A stretch of 64,000 bases of DNA, taken from positions 78,791 to 142,790 of the forward strand of contig JAFGDR010000040.1 in NCBI GenBank assembly GCA_016932035.1. Reading direction: 5' to 3'. Positions 1 through 8,475 of this stretch are shown here, in pieces. The notes below the pieces were generated by a model, which was not told the origin of the DNA, searched no databases, and saw only the letters and a program-made list of their open reading frames with translations. Position 1 is the stretch's first letter, and the number at the start of each line of letters is the position of its first letter. The position numbers and the translations under genes are program-made. This DNA comes from Candidatus Cloacimonadota bacterium (GTDB lineage: Bacteria > Cloacimonadota > Cloacimonadia > JGIOTU-2).

Positions 1-1212
1 AATATTATTAGGATCTATACCACGTTTTTCTGCATAATTCGCAAGTGAATATGCGGCAGCAATAGCCATCTCATCCGTAACTTTTTTTGCACGGACCATG
101 AGTGCTCCTTTGAGGATACCCGGGAATCCAAGTGAGTTATTGACCTGGTTCGGGAAATCACCCCGTCCGGTAGCAACGATGAATGCGCCAGCTTCTTTTG
201 CTGCATACGGATAGATCTCAGGCACCGGATTTGCACAGGTAAACACAATAGATTTGTCTGCCATTGAGCTGATCCATTCTGGTTTTACCGTATCTGGTCC
301 CGGTTTTGAAAGTGCGATCAGTACGTCTGCACCTTTGCATGCCTCTGCAAAATCATTGATCCTGTTTGGATTTGTTTTTTCGCAGAGCTCCCATTTTCGA
401 TAGAAACGCGTATCAGCCTTGATATCCTCTCTTCCTGCATGCAATCCGCCCTTTGAATCAAACATGATTAACTTTTTAGGGTCACCACCGGCAGCAATAA
501 TGATTCTAGCAATGGTTGTATTGGATGCGCCTGCCCCAAGCATCGTGATACGAACATCGGAAAGTTCTTTCCCTGCAAGTTTCAGTGCATTGATAAGACC
601 GGCAAGTGTCACACATGCAGTGCCCTGTGCATCATCGTGCCAGACCGGGATATCACACTCTTCTCGAAGTGTATCCAGAACTTTATAACAATTGGGCTGT
701 GAAATATCTTCGAGATTGATTGCACCAAAACTCGGTTGGCACATCTTCACAAAATCGATGATCTTGTCAGGATCGTGCTCGCCTTTGTCATTATAACTGT
801 CTACACACAATGCAACAGCATCAACACCTCCCAGATATTTCATAAGAAATGCCTTTCCTTCCATCACTCCGAGTCCTCCCGGAGGAGTACAATCGCCATC
901 ACCAAGCACACGCGTGGAATCACTGACAACTGCGACGAGATTACCCCTATTCGATAGTTCAAAAGACGCGTCATTATCATCGCGAATTGTCGTTGAGATC
1001 TTCGATACACCAGGGGTATACCAAACATTGAACCAGTTAAAACCAAAAACCGCTGCTTTTGGCACGGTCTGGATCTTTCCATTGTAAAAGCGGTGTGAGA
1101 GTTCAGCGAGTTTTTTCAGGAAAAATGTTTTAGCTTTAGCTTTCTGTTCTTCGGTGAAGTCGTCTGGAAAGACTTCATCCAGATTTTTCAGTGAGAATTC
1201 GACTTTTTTCAT
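1..1212 (-). CDS. NAD(P)-dependent malic enzyme (partial, C-terminus off the left edge)
   Basis: Decarboxylates malate to pyruvate (or the reverse) in the cytoplasm. 404 codons are visible and the frame is open to base 1, so some C-terminal residues are missing. The N-terminus carries the malic domain (VWYTPGVS, KGxAFLMKY, WHDDAQGTA) and the second half carries the NAD(P) Rossmann site (MLGAGASNTTIA), followed by VFTCANPVPEI and ATGRGDFPNQVNNSLGFPG, all typical of the bacterial malic enzyme family. Start ATG at 1212 is preceded by TGGAGGA at good spacing. It lies 35 bases downstream of the efflux genes on the same strand. Together with fumarase, fumarate reductase, SucCD and Kor in this window it completes a malate-to-2-oxoglutarate route. 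Coenzyme preference cannot be told from what is visible. Confidence 0.93.
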   Translation of the reverse strand, partial: MKKVEFSLKNLDEVFPDDFTEEQKAKAKTFFLKKLAELSHRFYNGKIQTVPKAAVFGFNWFNVWYTPGVSKISTTIRDDNDASFELSNRGNLVAVVSDSTRVLGDGDCTPPGGLGVMEGKAFLMKYLGGVDAVALCVDSYNDKGEHDPDKIIDFVKMCQPSFGAINLEDISQPNCYKVLDTLREECDIPVWHDDAQGTACVTLAGLINALKLAGKELSDVRITMLGAGASNTTIARIIIAAGGDPKKLIMFDSKGGLHAGREDIKADTRFYRKWELCEKTNPNRINDFAEACKGADVLIALSKPGPDTVKPEWISSMADKSIVFTCANPVPEIYPYAAKEAGAFIVATGRGDFPNQVNNSLGFPGILKGALMVRAKKVTDEMAIAAAYSLANYAEKRGIDPNNI

Positions 1213-1247
1213 CAGTTGTGTTCCTCCACATCCATATTTATAAATTA

Positions 1248-2378
1248 TTAATGCATTCTGAATCTACGACCAAAATTCTGCTCACCTTGATTCGGATTAT
1301 ATTTTTCAACAAGAGAGACCGTATCACCTTCTGCCACACCTTCGATAATTTCAACCTTCTGCAAGTCGTTGATGCCAGTCTTCACTATTGATGGTGTTAT
1401 AAGTGTATCCAATGTAACGACATAGACAACGTCATTTCCATTATCATCCTGGAATATTGCCTGGATCGGAACGGTAACCACACCTTTTCGCGTCTGCCCG
1501 ATAATCGTAACATTTGCACTCATGCCGGGACGTAAGTCTATAAGTTCATCATCGATGGACACCTTCACCTCGAATATGCGGATATTATTATTACCGACAG
1601 TTGCCATCGGAGAAATATGTATGATCTTACCCTTGAATTTCTTATCAGGGAATGCATCGATCGTTATCTTTGCTTCTCTACCAAGTGCCACTTTGCCGAT
1701 ATCGACTTCATTGATATCAGTGAGAATGATCATCTGCGAAAGGTCTGCGATCGTTATGAGAACAGTTCCACCTGAATAGGATTCACTGGACACGACCATT
1801 TCACCCTCTTCAACATCTTTGTGTATGATCATCCCGGATACCGGAGCGGTGACTTTGAGATTCTTCTCAGTAATGCCCACTTCTTCTACCAATTGATGCT
1901 GCTCGAGTGCAGAGTCATAATCGATTTGAGCTAATTTCAAGGCATTTTGAGCATCACGCCAAACCTCATCGGATATAAGACTTTTATTATAGAGTTCTTT
2001 ACTGGATTCATAATCTTTTTTTGCATTCTCAAGGTTGATCTCAGTAGTTTTCAGGTTGCTTTTGATGCGTGAAAGTGTTTGCGCCTGCGACATATCGGGC
2101 TCGATCTCAGCAATAATATCCCCTTCATAGATATACTGTCCTTCTTCAACGTACATTTTAATAATACGACCACTCAGTTTGGACTTCACATTCACTTCTT
2201 TTACGGGTCTGATCTCACCCACTTCATCGAGAATGATAGAAATATCATCAAGCTTTGCTATCGCAGTAGGAGTTTTTTTCTGCTCTGCTTCCGGTGCTGT
2301 CTTCTTTTTCCCAAATAGTGAAAACGCAACCACAGCAACAATGATAATTATGATTATGATCCAAATAAATTTTTTCAT
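1248..2378 (-). CDS. Efflux periplasmic adaptor (HlyD/MacA-type membrane fusion protein)
   Basis: 376 aa. An N-terminal membrane anchor (about residues 3-22, rich in Ile/Val) is followed by the usual adaptor architecture: a lipoyl-like half (GRIIKMYVEEGQYIYEGD), a long alpha-helical hairpin (about 100-165), the second lipoyl half (VTAPVSGMI), and a beta-barrel/membrane-proximal region (GMSANVTI, VPIQAIF). It joins an inner-membrane pump to TolC. It sits 11 bases after the tolC-like gene and shares its strand. No RND or ABC pump gene lies beside it; the next gene is malic enzyme. Probably MacA/AcrA-like, with the substrate unknown. Confidence 0.9.
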   Translation of the reverse strand: MKKFIWIIIIIIIVAVVAFSLFGKKKTAPEAEQKKTPTAIAKLDDISIILDEVGEIRPVKEVNVKSKLSGRIIKMYVEEGQYIYEGDIIAEIEPDMSQAQTLSRIKSNLKTTEINLENAKKDYESSKELYNKSLISDEVWRDAQNALKLAQIDYDSALEQHQLVEEVGITEKNLKVTAPVSGMIIHKDVEEGEMVVSSESYSGGTVLITIADLSQMIILTDINEVDIGKVALGREAKITIDAFPDKKFKGKIIHISPMATVGNNNIRIFEVKVSIDDELIDLRPGMSANVTIIGQTRKGVVTVPIQAIFQDDNGNDVVYVVTLDTLITPSIVKTGINDLQKVEIIEGVAEGDTVSLVEKYNPNQGEQNFGRRFRMH

Positions 2379-2389
2379 ACCTGCCTTCT

Positions 2390-3631
2390 TTAATACCTGT
2401 TTAAAAGTTTATCATTATTTATAAGATGAATATTTTCCTGTGCCATGATCAGCAAATAGTATTGGCTGATCCTGTTGCTCATACTCTGGAAACGCTCCTG
2501 GCGTGCATTTTCAAGTTCCGTCAGATCTGCTTGCCCGAGACGATATTTCTCGTTCACCAGGTTGAAGTGCATCTCGGAAAGAGCTTCCTGCTTCTGAGCA
2601 AGTTCATAACTCTGCTGAAGTTGGTTATAGTATTTTACTGCCTGCAAGAAATCCTGCTGCTCCTGTTTCTTTGTATGTTCATAAAGCAGTTTTGCTTGTT
2701 TATAACTGTAGTGCGACGTCTTATTCGAAGGAAGATTAGTCAGTGGATTCAGAAGCGGGTAGGAAAGGGCAATCGTATATTGGATTGGAGAACTTTTTGA
2801 ATTAAAATCGAAGAGTCCACCTTTTTCCCAGTCGAGAGATTTATTCACGGAAAAGCTCAGGGTCGGGATGAACTCAAGCCAGTTCTGAATGTAGTTCATT
2901 TTGGATTGCTTTAAGCTTTCTTTGTAGGAGTTGACCGAAAGGTTGTTGTCTATATCAAGACTGTATTTCTGGTCCTGCATAATTTCATAGTCGATATCAT
3001 CAAATGTGTAACTGTCTTTGTAATCAACACTTATCATGAAACAGAGATCCATCTTGCTGTTCTCGAAATTATAATTATTTTTAAGGGAATCGATCTGAGC
3101 CCGTGATAGGTCTATCTCTGCCTGCCTCATGTCAATTTCGGATACTTTACCGTAATCCCGTAGTGTTTTGGTTTCATCATAGTTCATCTGTGCTATTTTC
3201 AGTGCCATTTTCGATACATCAAAAAGCTTTTCCTGTAGAAGAACATTCAGATATGAGGAAATAATATTGTAGATCAGATTCTTGCGGGTGATCTCGAGAT
3301 CGATCTTGCTTTTCTTCAGCGACGAAAGACCATTTGTGATGCTGAAGTAACGGTAGTCATCACTATAAATGGTTTCTGAAATATTGATACTTCCTGATTT
3401 TGTTGTCGTACCTGCTGCTTCTGTTTGTGAGATTGAATAGTTAGCATTGGGAAGAATGTCCAGAACAGATGAATATAAACTCTGTTTGGACTTTTTCATC
3501 GAATAGGTTTGATTGGTGATGTCATAGGAGTTTTCCAAACCAATCTGGATAACCTTGTCGATGGTAAAACTTTCTGCAAAAGCTGTGCCTGCAAAGACAA
3601 GCATCAAAGCGCATAGAAATATTTTTTTCAT
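2390..3631 (-). CDS. TolC-family outer membrane efflux protein
   Basis: 413 aa with a signal peptide (MKKIFLCALMLVFAGTAFA). The body is two internally related helical repeats with long coiled-coil segments. The second repeat contains the family hallmark of an asparagine/glycine turn before the last helix pair (NLVNEKYRLGQADLTELENARQ, shown here only to place it near residues 355-378). It forms the outer-membrane exit duct of a tripartite exporter with the adaptor gene 11 bases downstream. Length is typical of short TolC/OEP proteins. There is no obvious lipobox, so it is probably an integral barrel trimer without a lipid anchor. Confidence 0.9.
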   Translation of the reverse strand: MKKIFLCALMLVFAGTAFAESFTIDKVIQIGLENSYDITNQTYSMKKSKQSLYSSVLDILPNANYSISQTEAAGTTTKSGSINISETIYSDDYRYFSITNGLSSLKKSKIDLEITRKNLIYNIISSYLNVLLQEKLFDVSKMALKIAQMNYDETKTLRDYGKVSEIDMRQAEIDLSRAQIDSLKNNYNFENSKMDLCFMISVDYKDSYTFDDIDYEIMQDQKYSLDIDNNLSVNSYKESLKQSKMNYIQNWLEFIPTLSFSVNKSLDWEKGGLFDFNSKSSPIQYTIALSYPLLNPLTNLPSNKTSHYSYKQAKLLYEHTKKQEQQDFLQAVKYYNQLQQSYELAQKQEALSEMHFNLVNEKYRLGQADLTELENARQERFQSMSNRISQYYLLIMAQENIHLINNDKLLNRY

Positions 3632-3655
3632 GGAGACCTCTCTTGTCTATTTTCT

Positions 3656-4228
3656 TTAGAAGATTATAAGCAAAATCAGGTTTAAAAAACCAAAAAGCAA
3701 TCCGAAAAAAGCCCCTATGATTACTAATGGTTTCGTGAGATAATATTTTGCTTTATCTTCGATAAATTTCATTTTTTCATCAGATAAGAGATCGAAAACT
3801 TTCTCTTTGACCTGATATTTTTCGGCTAAGTCAGGAATAAAATTCCTGAACAGTTCTTTTAAAAAAAAATCGGTTGTGACCTCAAGGAAAGAAAAAACCG
3901 GTTTATATATAAATGGAGGAAGATTCTGAAGGAAGGATTTCTCTTCGAGCCAATGCTGGATCTTTTTCTGAGTATCAAGAAGGAATTCTTCCTTTTTTAC
4001 ATTCACTGCACCGCCAGGGAAACGCTCTATATAGGTTTCATATTTCTCAGTAACAATTTTTGCTATTTTATTCCTGAGGAATACAAGTATTCCAACAATT
4101 GGTAGTTCTTTCCCAAAGACTTTTGGCTTTTTCCTCGGATGGAAAAAGATCAGGAAAAGGAAATAGAAAAAACCAATTCCCCACAGAATATTAAGAATAA
4201 AAATGATAATAATAAGATACCAGGGCAT
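3656..4228 (-). CDS. DUF445-like membrane protein
   Basis: 190 aa. A hydrophobic N-terminal segment (about 5-28) is followed by FFHPRKKPKVFGKELPIVG and RNKIAKIV, which resemble the start of DUF445/YheB-type proteins (a 'P.kp..ifG..lP..G..p....iA' pattern). A soluble helical middle and a C-terminal membrane hairpin (about 168-190) follow. It is shorter than most family members. The start codon shares one base with the stop of the upstream TPM-domain gene (TAATG), so the two are translationally coupled. Function is unknown; the family is thought to act at the envelope. The assignment rests on pattern memory. Confidence 0.6.
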   Translation of the reverse strand: MPWYLIIIIFILNILWGIGFFYFLFLIFFHPRKKPKVFGKELPIVGILVFLRNKIAKIVTEKYETYIERFPGGAVNVKKEEFLLDTQKKIQHWLEEKSFLQNLPPFIYKPVFSFLEVTTDFFLKELFRNFIPDLAEKYQVKEKVFDLLSDEKMKFIEDKAKYYLTKPLVIIGAFFGLLFGFLNLILLIIF

Positions 4229-4977
4229 TAGAAACCTCTACCGACTCCTCCCCCACCACTCATACCTCCGCCAAACCCTCCAAAGCCTCCGAATCCACCG
4301 CTGCCGCTACTCCAGCTTCCGCCAGAACTTCTACCTCCCCGCATTCCTCCAAGAAAGAGAAATGGCAGGAATCCCATGCGACTGCCGAAGATCAACATAA
4401 GGACTATAAATCCTATAATAAATTTAATAACACGTCTTGGATCATCTTGCCCATCTATGGGATATGGTCCTTCTGGAACTCCATCGAATTGCACACCATA
4501 ATGCCTGCCAATGACAGAGGCAAGCGCAAGATACCCTTGCAATACACCCTGGTTCCAGTTGTTATTCCTGAGATAAGGAACCATATACGTATCTGCGATC
4601 TCGCCTGCAAGTCCGTCCGTAATAAAACCTTCAGCGCCATAGCCAACTTCAATCTTCAATTTCCGTTCATCGATAGCAACAAGGATAAGGCAGCCTTCGT
4701 CATCTTTTGAGCCAACTCCCCACGTTGCATATAATTTATTAGCATACGTATAATAATCCTCACCTTGCAGATCTTTTACGATTGCTACTGCAAGCTCGAA
4801 GCCGGTTTTTTGCTTGATCTCAAGCGCAAGGCTGTTGAGCTGCTGTACGGTACTGCTCGAAAGCACACCCGCAAAATCATTCACCCATTGTGTCGGTGTG
4901 GGATACGTGACTTTCGCTGATATCAGAAGAGGTATGAGTAGCAGTAAACCGATGAGAACTATTGATCTTTTTTTCAT
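4228..4977 (-). CDS. TPM-domain (YgcG/Psb32-like) membrane-anchored protein
   Basis: 249 aa. Signal peptide (residues 1-21), then a TPM domain (about 30-150) with the family start 'WVNDFAGVLSS' and the motifs GFELAVAIVKDL, GSKDDEGCLILVAI and GYGAEGFITDG. Next comes one transmembrane helix (about 185-205) and a Gly/Ser-rich tail of GGFGG repeats (about 212-249), the usual C-terminus of this family. The TPM fold has been linked to acid-phosphatase activity and membrane-protein quality control in other organisms; a precise role here is unknown. It is co-transcribed with the DUF445-like gene, overlapping by one base. A TTGACG element lies about 60 bases upstream at 5036-5041. Confidence 0.88.
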   Translation of the reverse strand: MKKRSIVLIGLLLLIPLLISAKVTYPTPTQWVNDFAGVLSSSTVQQLNSLALEIKQKTGFELAVAIVKDLQGEDYYTYANKLYATWGVGSKDDEGCLILVAIDERKLKIEVGYGAEGFITDGLAGEIADTYMVPYLRNNNWNQGVLQGYLALASVIGRHYGVQFDGVPEGPYPIDGQDDPRRVIKFIIGFIVLMLIFGSRMGFLPFLFLGGMRGGRSSGGSWSSGSGGFGGFGGFGGGMSGGGGVGRGF

Positions 4978-5186
4978 TTAACGTATATACTTTTTTTATA
5001 ATTTGGTTTTACAAAAAATGAAGCTGAAAAATTTACGTCAACTATTATATTGGATTTGCCATGACAGGCATTCATTATAACAAGTATATGTAAACAATCA
5101 AACTGCTCTTTATGCTGTTTGTAAGCTGATACAATGACAAGATATTCTATTTATTTTTATCCAATAATTATTTCCCCAGATCCTTA

Positions 5187-6210
5187 TCAATATCGATACA
5201 CAGTCGCATTATCTTCGGGAAGTTTTCTCCACATTTTATCTGTTATGATAACAACGATAGCCGCAACATCGATCAGAATGCTCAATATGATCATGAAAGA
5301 TGATCCGTTCATTCCAGCGGGAAAAGAGAGCACGGTAGCAGTGGAATTGAAAGAGGTATGAAGTAGTGTTGTCAAAAGCAGACTGCCCTTTGAATGATTG
5401 ATAACCATGTAATGAGAAACGTTATCCCAATATTATAATAAAATCTCACGATGAATCCATCGATCCCGCCAGCATAAATTCCACTGAGATGTAACGGCAG
5501 ATGCCAGACAGTCCATATTATTCCAAGAATAAGTGTTGCAACAAGCGGTGAGTATCGATACTGCAATCGTGGAAGGGCAAATCCTCTCCATCCGATCTCT
5601 TCCCGTAAAGGTCCCCTGACAAGAGTAACATATCCACATGCAATGAACACTGAAGACACACCCCCGAAAGACAGTTGAGGAATAAGTTCACGTAATGAAA
5701 TACCGGCATGCAACGTACAGATAATTGCCGTTAACACGATGAATATGGGAATCATTATGAGGACTACGATATACGATTTCAAATTTACTCTACCAATATA
5801 GAGTTTGTTCAAGAGTTCCTTAATCCCTTTTCGGGGATGTAGTCCTCCGCTTATGATAAACGCAGTGATACCTGCATTGATTAAAACGAGCAGCAGCAGG
5901 AAAATGGATGCGGATGCCCTGATGTGCAGGTACAATACTATCAGAGCTGCAGTGATTAGGGCTGCGATGGAAAAAACTACCCAGTACTTTTTCCTATCTG
6001 TTTTTACAGGTTCCGGTTTTATAATTTGTGAAATGATCATGGCAGCAAATGCTGGTCCGGTACCGCCTATTGCCATAAGAAGAATCTCAGTAGCCATATC
6101 CTTGATCGTTACAAACAGCGGTATGAAAAAAATTAACCACGTAATAATGAAGGTCAGTACAAAGTATGATATCAACTGATATTTTTTGATGAAACCATTA
6201 AGTAAGCCAT
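5187..6210 (-). pseudogene. CPBP-family intramembrane metalloprotease, frameshifted
   Basis: The main open frame (5372-6175) has the CPBP core: LREEIGWRGFAL (EExxxR motif) and IWTVWHLPLHLSG (the FxxxH-type motif with W in place of F). It then runs into an early stop after ITWL. The missing C-terminus, including the third motif LLHTSFN (HxxxN), continues in another frame at 5187-5408; one lost base near 5400 would restore 'ITWL.NHSKGSLLL'. At the other end, in-frame residues FIKKYQLISYF upstream of the TTG at 6175 match the usual CPBP N-terminus but have no start. An ATG at 6210 with an AAAGG site lies in a different frame. Two separate shifts suggest a decaying gene rather than one sequencing error, though assembly error is possible. 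These proteases act in prenyl-protein processing or bacteriocin immunity. Confidence 0.8.
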
Positions 6211-6325
6211 GCAGTCACACCTTTCGCACGAAATCAGTTTCGTTTTTTTATTATTTTTTGTAACGTGGTTTTACTAACCAGAACCGATGCTTTTACGTCA
6301 ATATTATTACATGAACATTGAACGA

Positions 6326-6356
6326 TAAAAAAAGTCCGCATCAAAAGACACGGACT
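6326..6356 (-). terminator. Rho-independent terminator of the first Asp-box gene
   Basis: On the minus strand a stem AGTCCG/CGGACT (6333-6338 with 6351-6356) is followed directly by a run of Ts. It lies 22 bases past the stop of the 6378-8345 gene. The stem sequence is shared with the terminator of the neighbouring paralogue. Confidence 0.8.
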
Positions 6357-6377
6357 GAATGAATGAAGAAGAAAATA

Positions 6378-8345
6378 TTAACGGACGATCAACATTTTTC
6401 CTATTGGCGATATCATAGAACCAGTTAGTTTATAGAAATAAATACCATTCGCAACATCACTCCCAGCAGCGTTCTTGCCATCCCAGTCCGCATAACCACT
6501 TTGAGGTATTTCACGCGTTAATGATAGCAATCGCACAAACTGACCTTTTGTATTGTAGATTACGACCTCAGCATCTTCCGGGATTATTCTTTTACTGCTG
6601 AACGAAATCCTTGTTGAAATTCCGAATGGGTTTGGATAATTTTCGCATATGATTTGATGTTGCTCGGATTCCGGATTTGTACCAAGAAAACTGAAATCCA
6701 TTTGAACGATACATTCGTTTATCTGACCACCAGTACATGGTCCCTGTCCCTGAATATATGAACCAAAATCATTGTCATCCATATACATAATGACAAATTT
6801 CCCATCACTATCATCGACATCCCGAATGACCTTTTGAGTATATGGATAAACAGTAATTTGGTCCGCAAAATTATAATTTGGATTATAAATATCAGTAAGG
6901 TAAAGCGGCTCCGACCAGGTTTCTCCATTATCATTGGATGCGGAAATCGCAATGAGCGGATGGTTAAGATATTCATCATAACCGGGAATGCCGTTCAAGG
7001 CAAAGTAGTGATACGTACAGTCTGTCCAGAGCTGCATCATCCATTCATTGTCTAAAGAAAAGGATTGTGCCTGTACACTGCCCCACGGATAAGGAGTATC
7101 ATAGAAATAATGACCTTGAACATATTGGAGAAGCGTATCACTCGTTACAGGATCGATTCCCCAAGGTACATCATGTCCAGAACCACCAGTATCCATCCAC
7201 GGAAAAGCAGGTACATTTCTAAAGATAAATTCATCACCGTCCCATACAAATTCTGCCTGAGGGAGAAATTCTATCTGAAAATAATAGTATCCATCGGCAT
7301 CTTCCATGGTATATTCCTGCAAATAAGGAAAATGAACATTTCCCTCATTATCGATGATCGCTGTACTCTTATATCCGCCGGCTCGTGTGTAGAGTTTATC
7401 AGGTATGTCTCCATTGGGGAGTTCGAACTGCGGCAGATTATCAACGTCGTAAAATGCTGATCCTGGACCATCGTCATGTAAATTCGCAGTATCCCAGGTG
7501 GCACCATAATCGAAGGACTCCCAGACAAATGCACCCTCCTGTACGGGCATATTACCCAGATCTCCTTCTAACCAAAATGCTAATCCGATAATTGCCACAT
7601 GGCCTGGATTTACATAGTCTATTGCAAAGGATGCACTCGGTCGGCACGACACGTCACGCCAGCTATATAAGGGACACACTTCAGTCCAGTTTGCTTGATT
7701 GATAAGCAAATCGAGATCCACAGGTTGGACATTTTCAATATCAAGATAGAGAATGCGTATATCTTCACACGGATGATCAAAATTATCGTGAGTAGCATTA
7801 TATGATATATGATAGTATCGTATCCAATCATCACCAAACGGTGACGGTCCTCTATGAATTTGAGGCCAGATATACTCATCCGGTGGTGTTGAATAAAAAA
7901 TGCCTTTGGGCCAAGGTTCGATTGCATCTGGATTATGGTAAGTTATAACGCATACAGTCTCTAAATCAAGCTCATGCCACGTAACAATTGGGCGTCCGCT
8001 TGCCGGGTGTATGTTTATATCTCCATAACCTTGATAATGATTGGGAGGTGAGAAGGGTCCAAGACTATTTACAGTGCCATTAGCATTTAATAAAGCACCG
8101 TATTGTAAACGATTGGAATCAAATGTTTCTTTTGCCATAAATGTTAGATATGTTCCATCACCACATTCAGTTTGAGGTGCTATCGGGTATGTATTCAAGC
8201 CACCGGGCAGATAATCATAATACGATGTCATGATCGTTGTGGGATAGGTAAGGAATTGGTATTGGGGAACTTGATTGTTCTCAGCAATTACAAGCTGTGA
8301 GCTCAAAAATAATATCACAGCAAACATAAAAATCACTCTTTTCAT
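6378..8345 (-). CDS. Secreted Asp-box (BNR-repeat) protein with type IX-like sorting tail, copy 1
   Basis: 655 aa with a signal peptide (MKRVIFMFAVILFLSSQLVIA). The body contains two textbook Asp-box motifs (SxDxGxTW): SFDYGATW and SNDNGETW, as found in sialidase-like and other beta-propellers. The C-terminal ~85 residues form a sorting domain (NYPNPFG, RISFSSK, VVIYNTKGQFVRLL, NGIYFYKLTG, GKMLIVR). The product should be exported and probably attached to the surface. It is a full-length paralogue of the 8476-10533 gene, sharing 'FVWESFDYG.TW', 'GGSGHDVPWG', 'FGSYIQGQG' and others. No catalytic sialidase arginine triad could be assigned, so the substrate is unknown. A GGAGG site precedes the ATG. 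A TTGACA lies about 75 bases upstream, just after the preceding terminator. Confidence 0.85.
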   Translation of the reverse strand: MKRVIFMFAVILFLSSQLVIAENNQVPQYQFLTYPTTIMTSYYDYLPGGLNTYPIAPQTECGDGTYLTFMAKETFDSNRLQYGALLNANGTVNSLGPFSPPNHYQGYGDINIHPASGRPIVTWHELDLETVCVITYHNPDAIEPWPKGIFYSTPPDEYIWPQIHRGPSPFGDDWIRYYHISYNATHDNFDHPCEDIRILYLDIENVQPVDLDLLINQANWTEVCPLYSWRDVSCRPSASFAIDYVNPGHVAIIGLAFWLEGDLGNMPVQEGAFVWESFDYGATWDTANLHDDGPGSAFYDVDNLPQFELPNGDIPDKLYTRAGGYKSTAIIDNEGNVHFPYLQEYTMEDADGYYYFQIEFLPQAEFVWDGDEFIFRNVPAFPWMDTGGSGHDVPWGIDPVTSDTLLQYVQGHYFYDTPYPWGSVQAQSFSLDNEWMMQLWTDCTYHYFALNGIPGYDEYLNHPLIAISASNDNGETWSEPLYLTDIYNPNYNFADQITVYPYTQKVIRDVDDSDGKFVIMYMDDNDFGSYIQGQGPCTGGQINECIVQMDFSFLGTNPESEQHQIICENYPNPFGISTRISFSSKRIIPEDAEVVIYNTKGQFVRLLSLTREIPQSGYADWDGKNAAGSDVANGIYFYKLTGSMISPIGKMLIVR

Positions 8346-8420
8346 GGTTCCTCCTTTGAGAATACTATTCCCAAATTGTATCGCATATCAAATACGTATT
8401 ATTTAATAATTCTTGTCAAA

Positions 8421-8451
8421 TAAAAAAGTCCGCATTTTTCAATGCGGACTT
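8421..8451 (-). terminator. Rho-independent terminator of the second Asp-box gene
   Basis: Perfect 10-bp stem AGTCCGCATT/AATGCGGACT (8427-8436 with 8441-8450), a 4-base loop and a T run on the minus strand. It lies 25 bases past the stop of the 8476-10533 gene. A TTGACA-like element for the next gene follows at once. Confidence 0.88.
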
Positions 8452-8475
8452 GTAATCGAAATATTGCTCTTTACA

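Noticed and set aside
4228-4350. Gly-rich repeat at the end of the TPM gene as a separate repeat element
   Set aside because: It is the normal low-complexity tail of this protein family.
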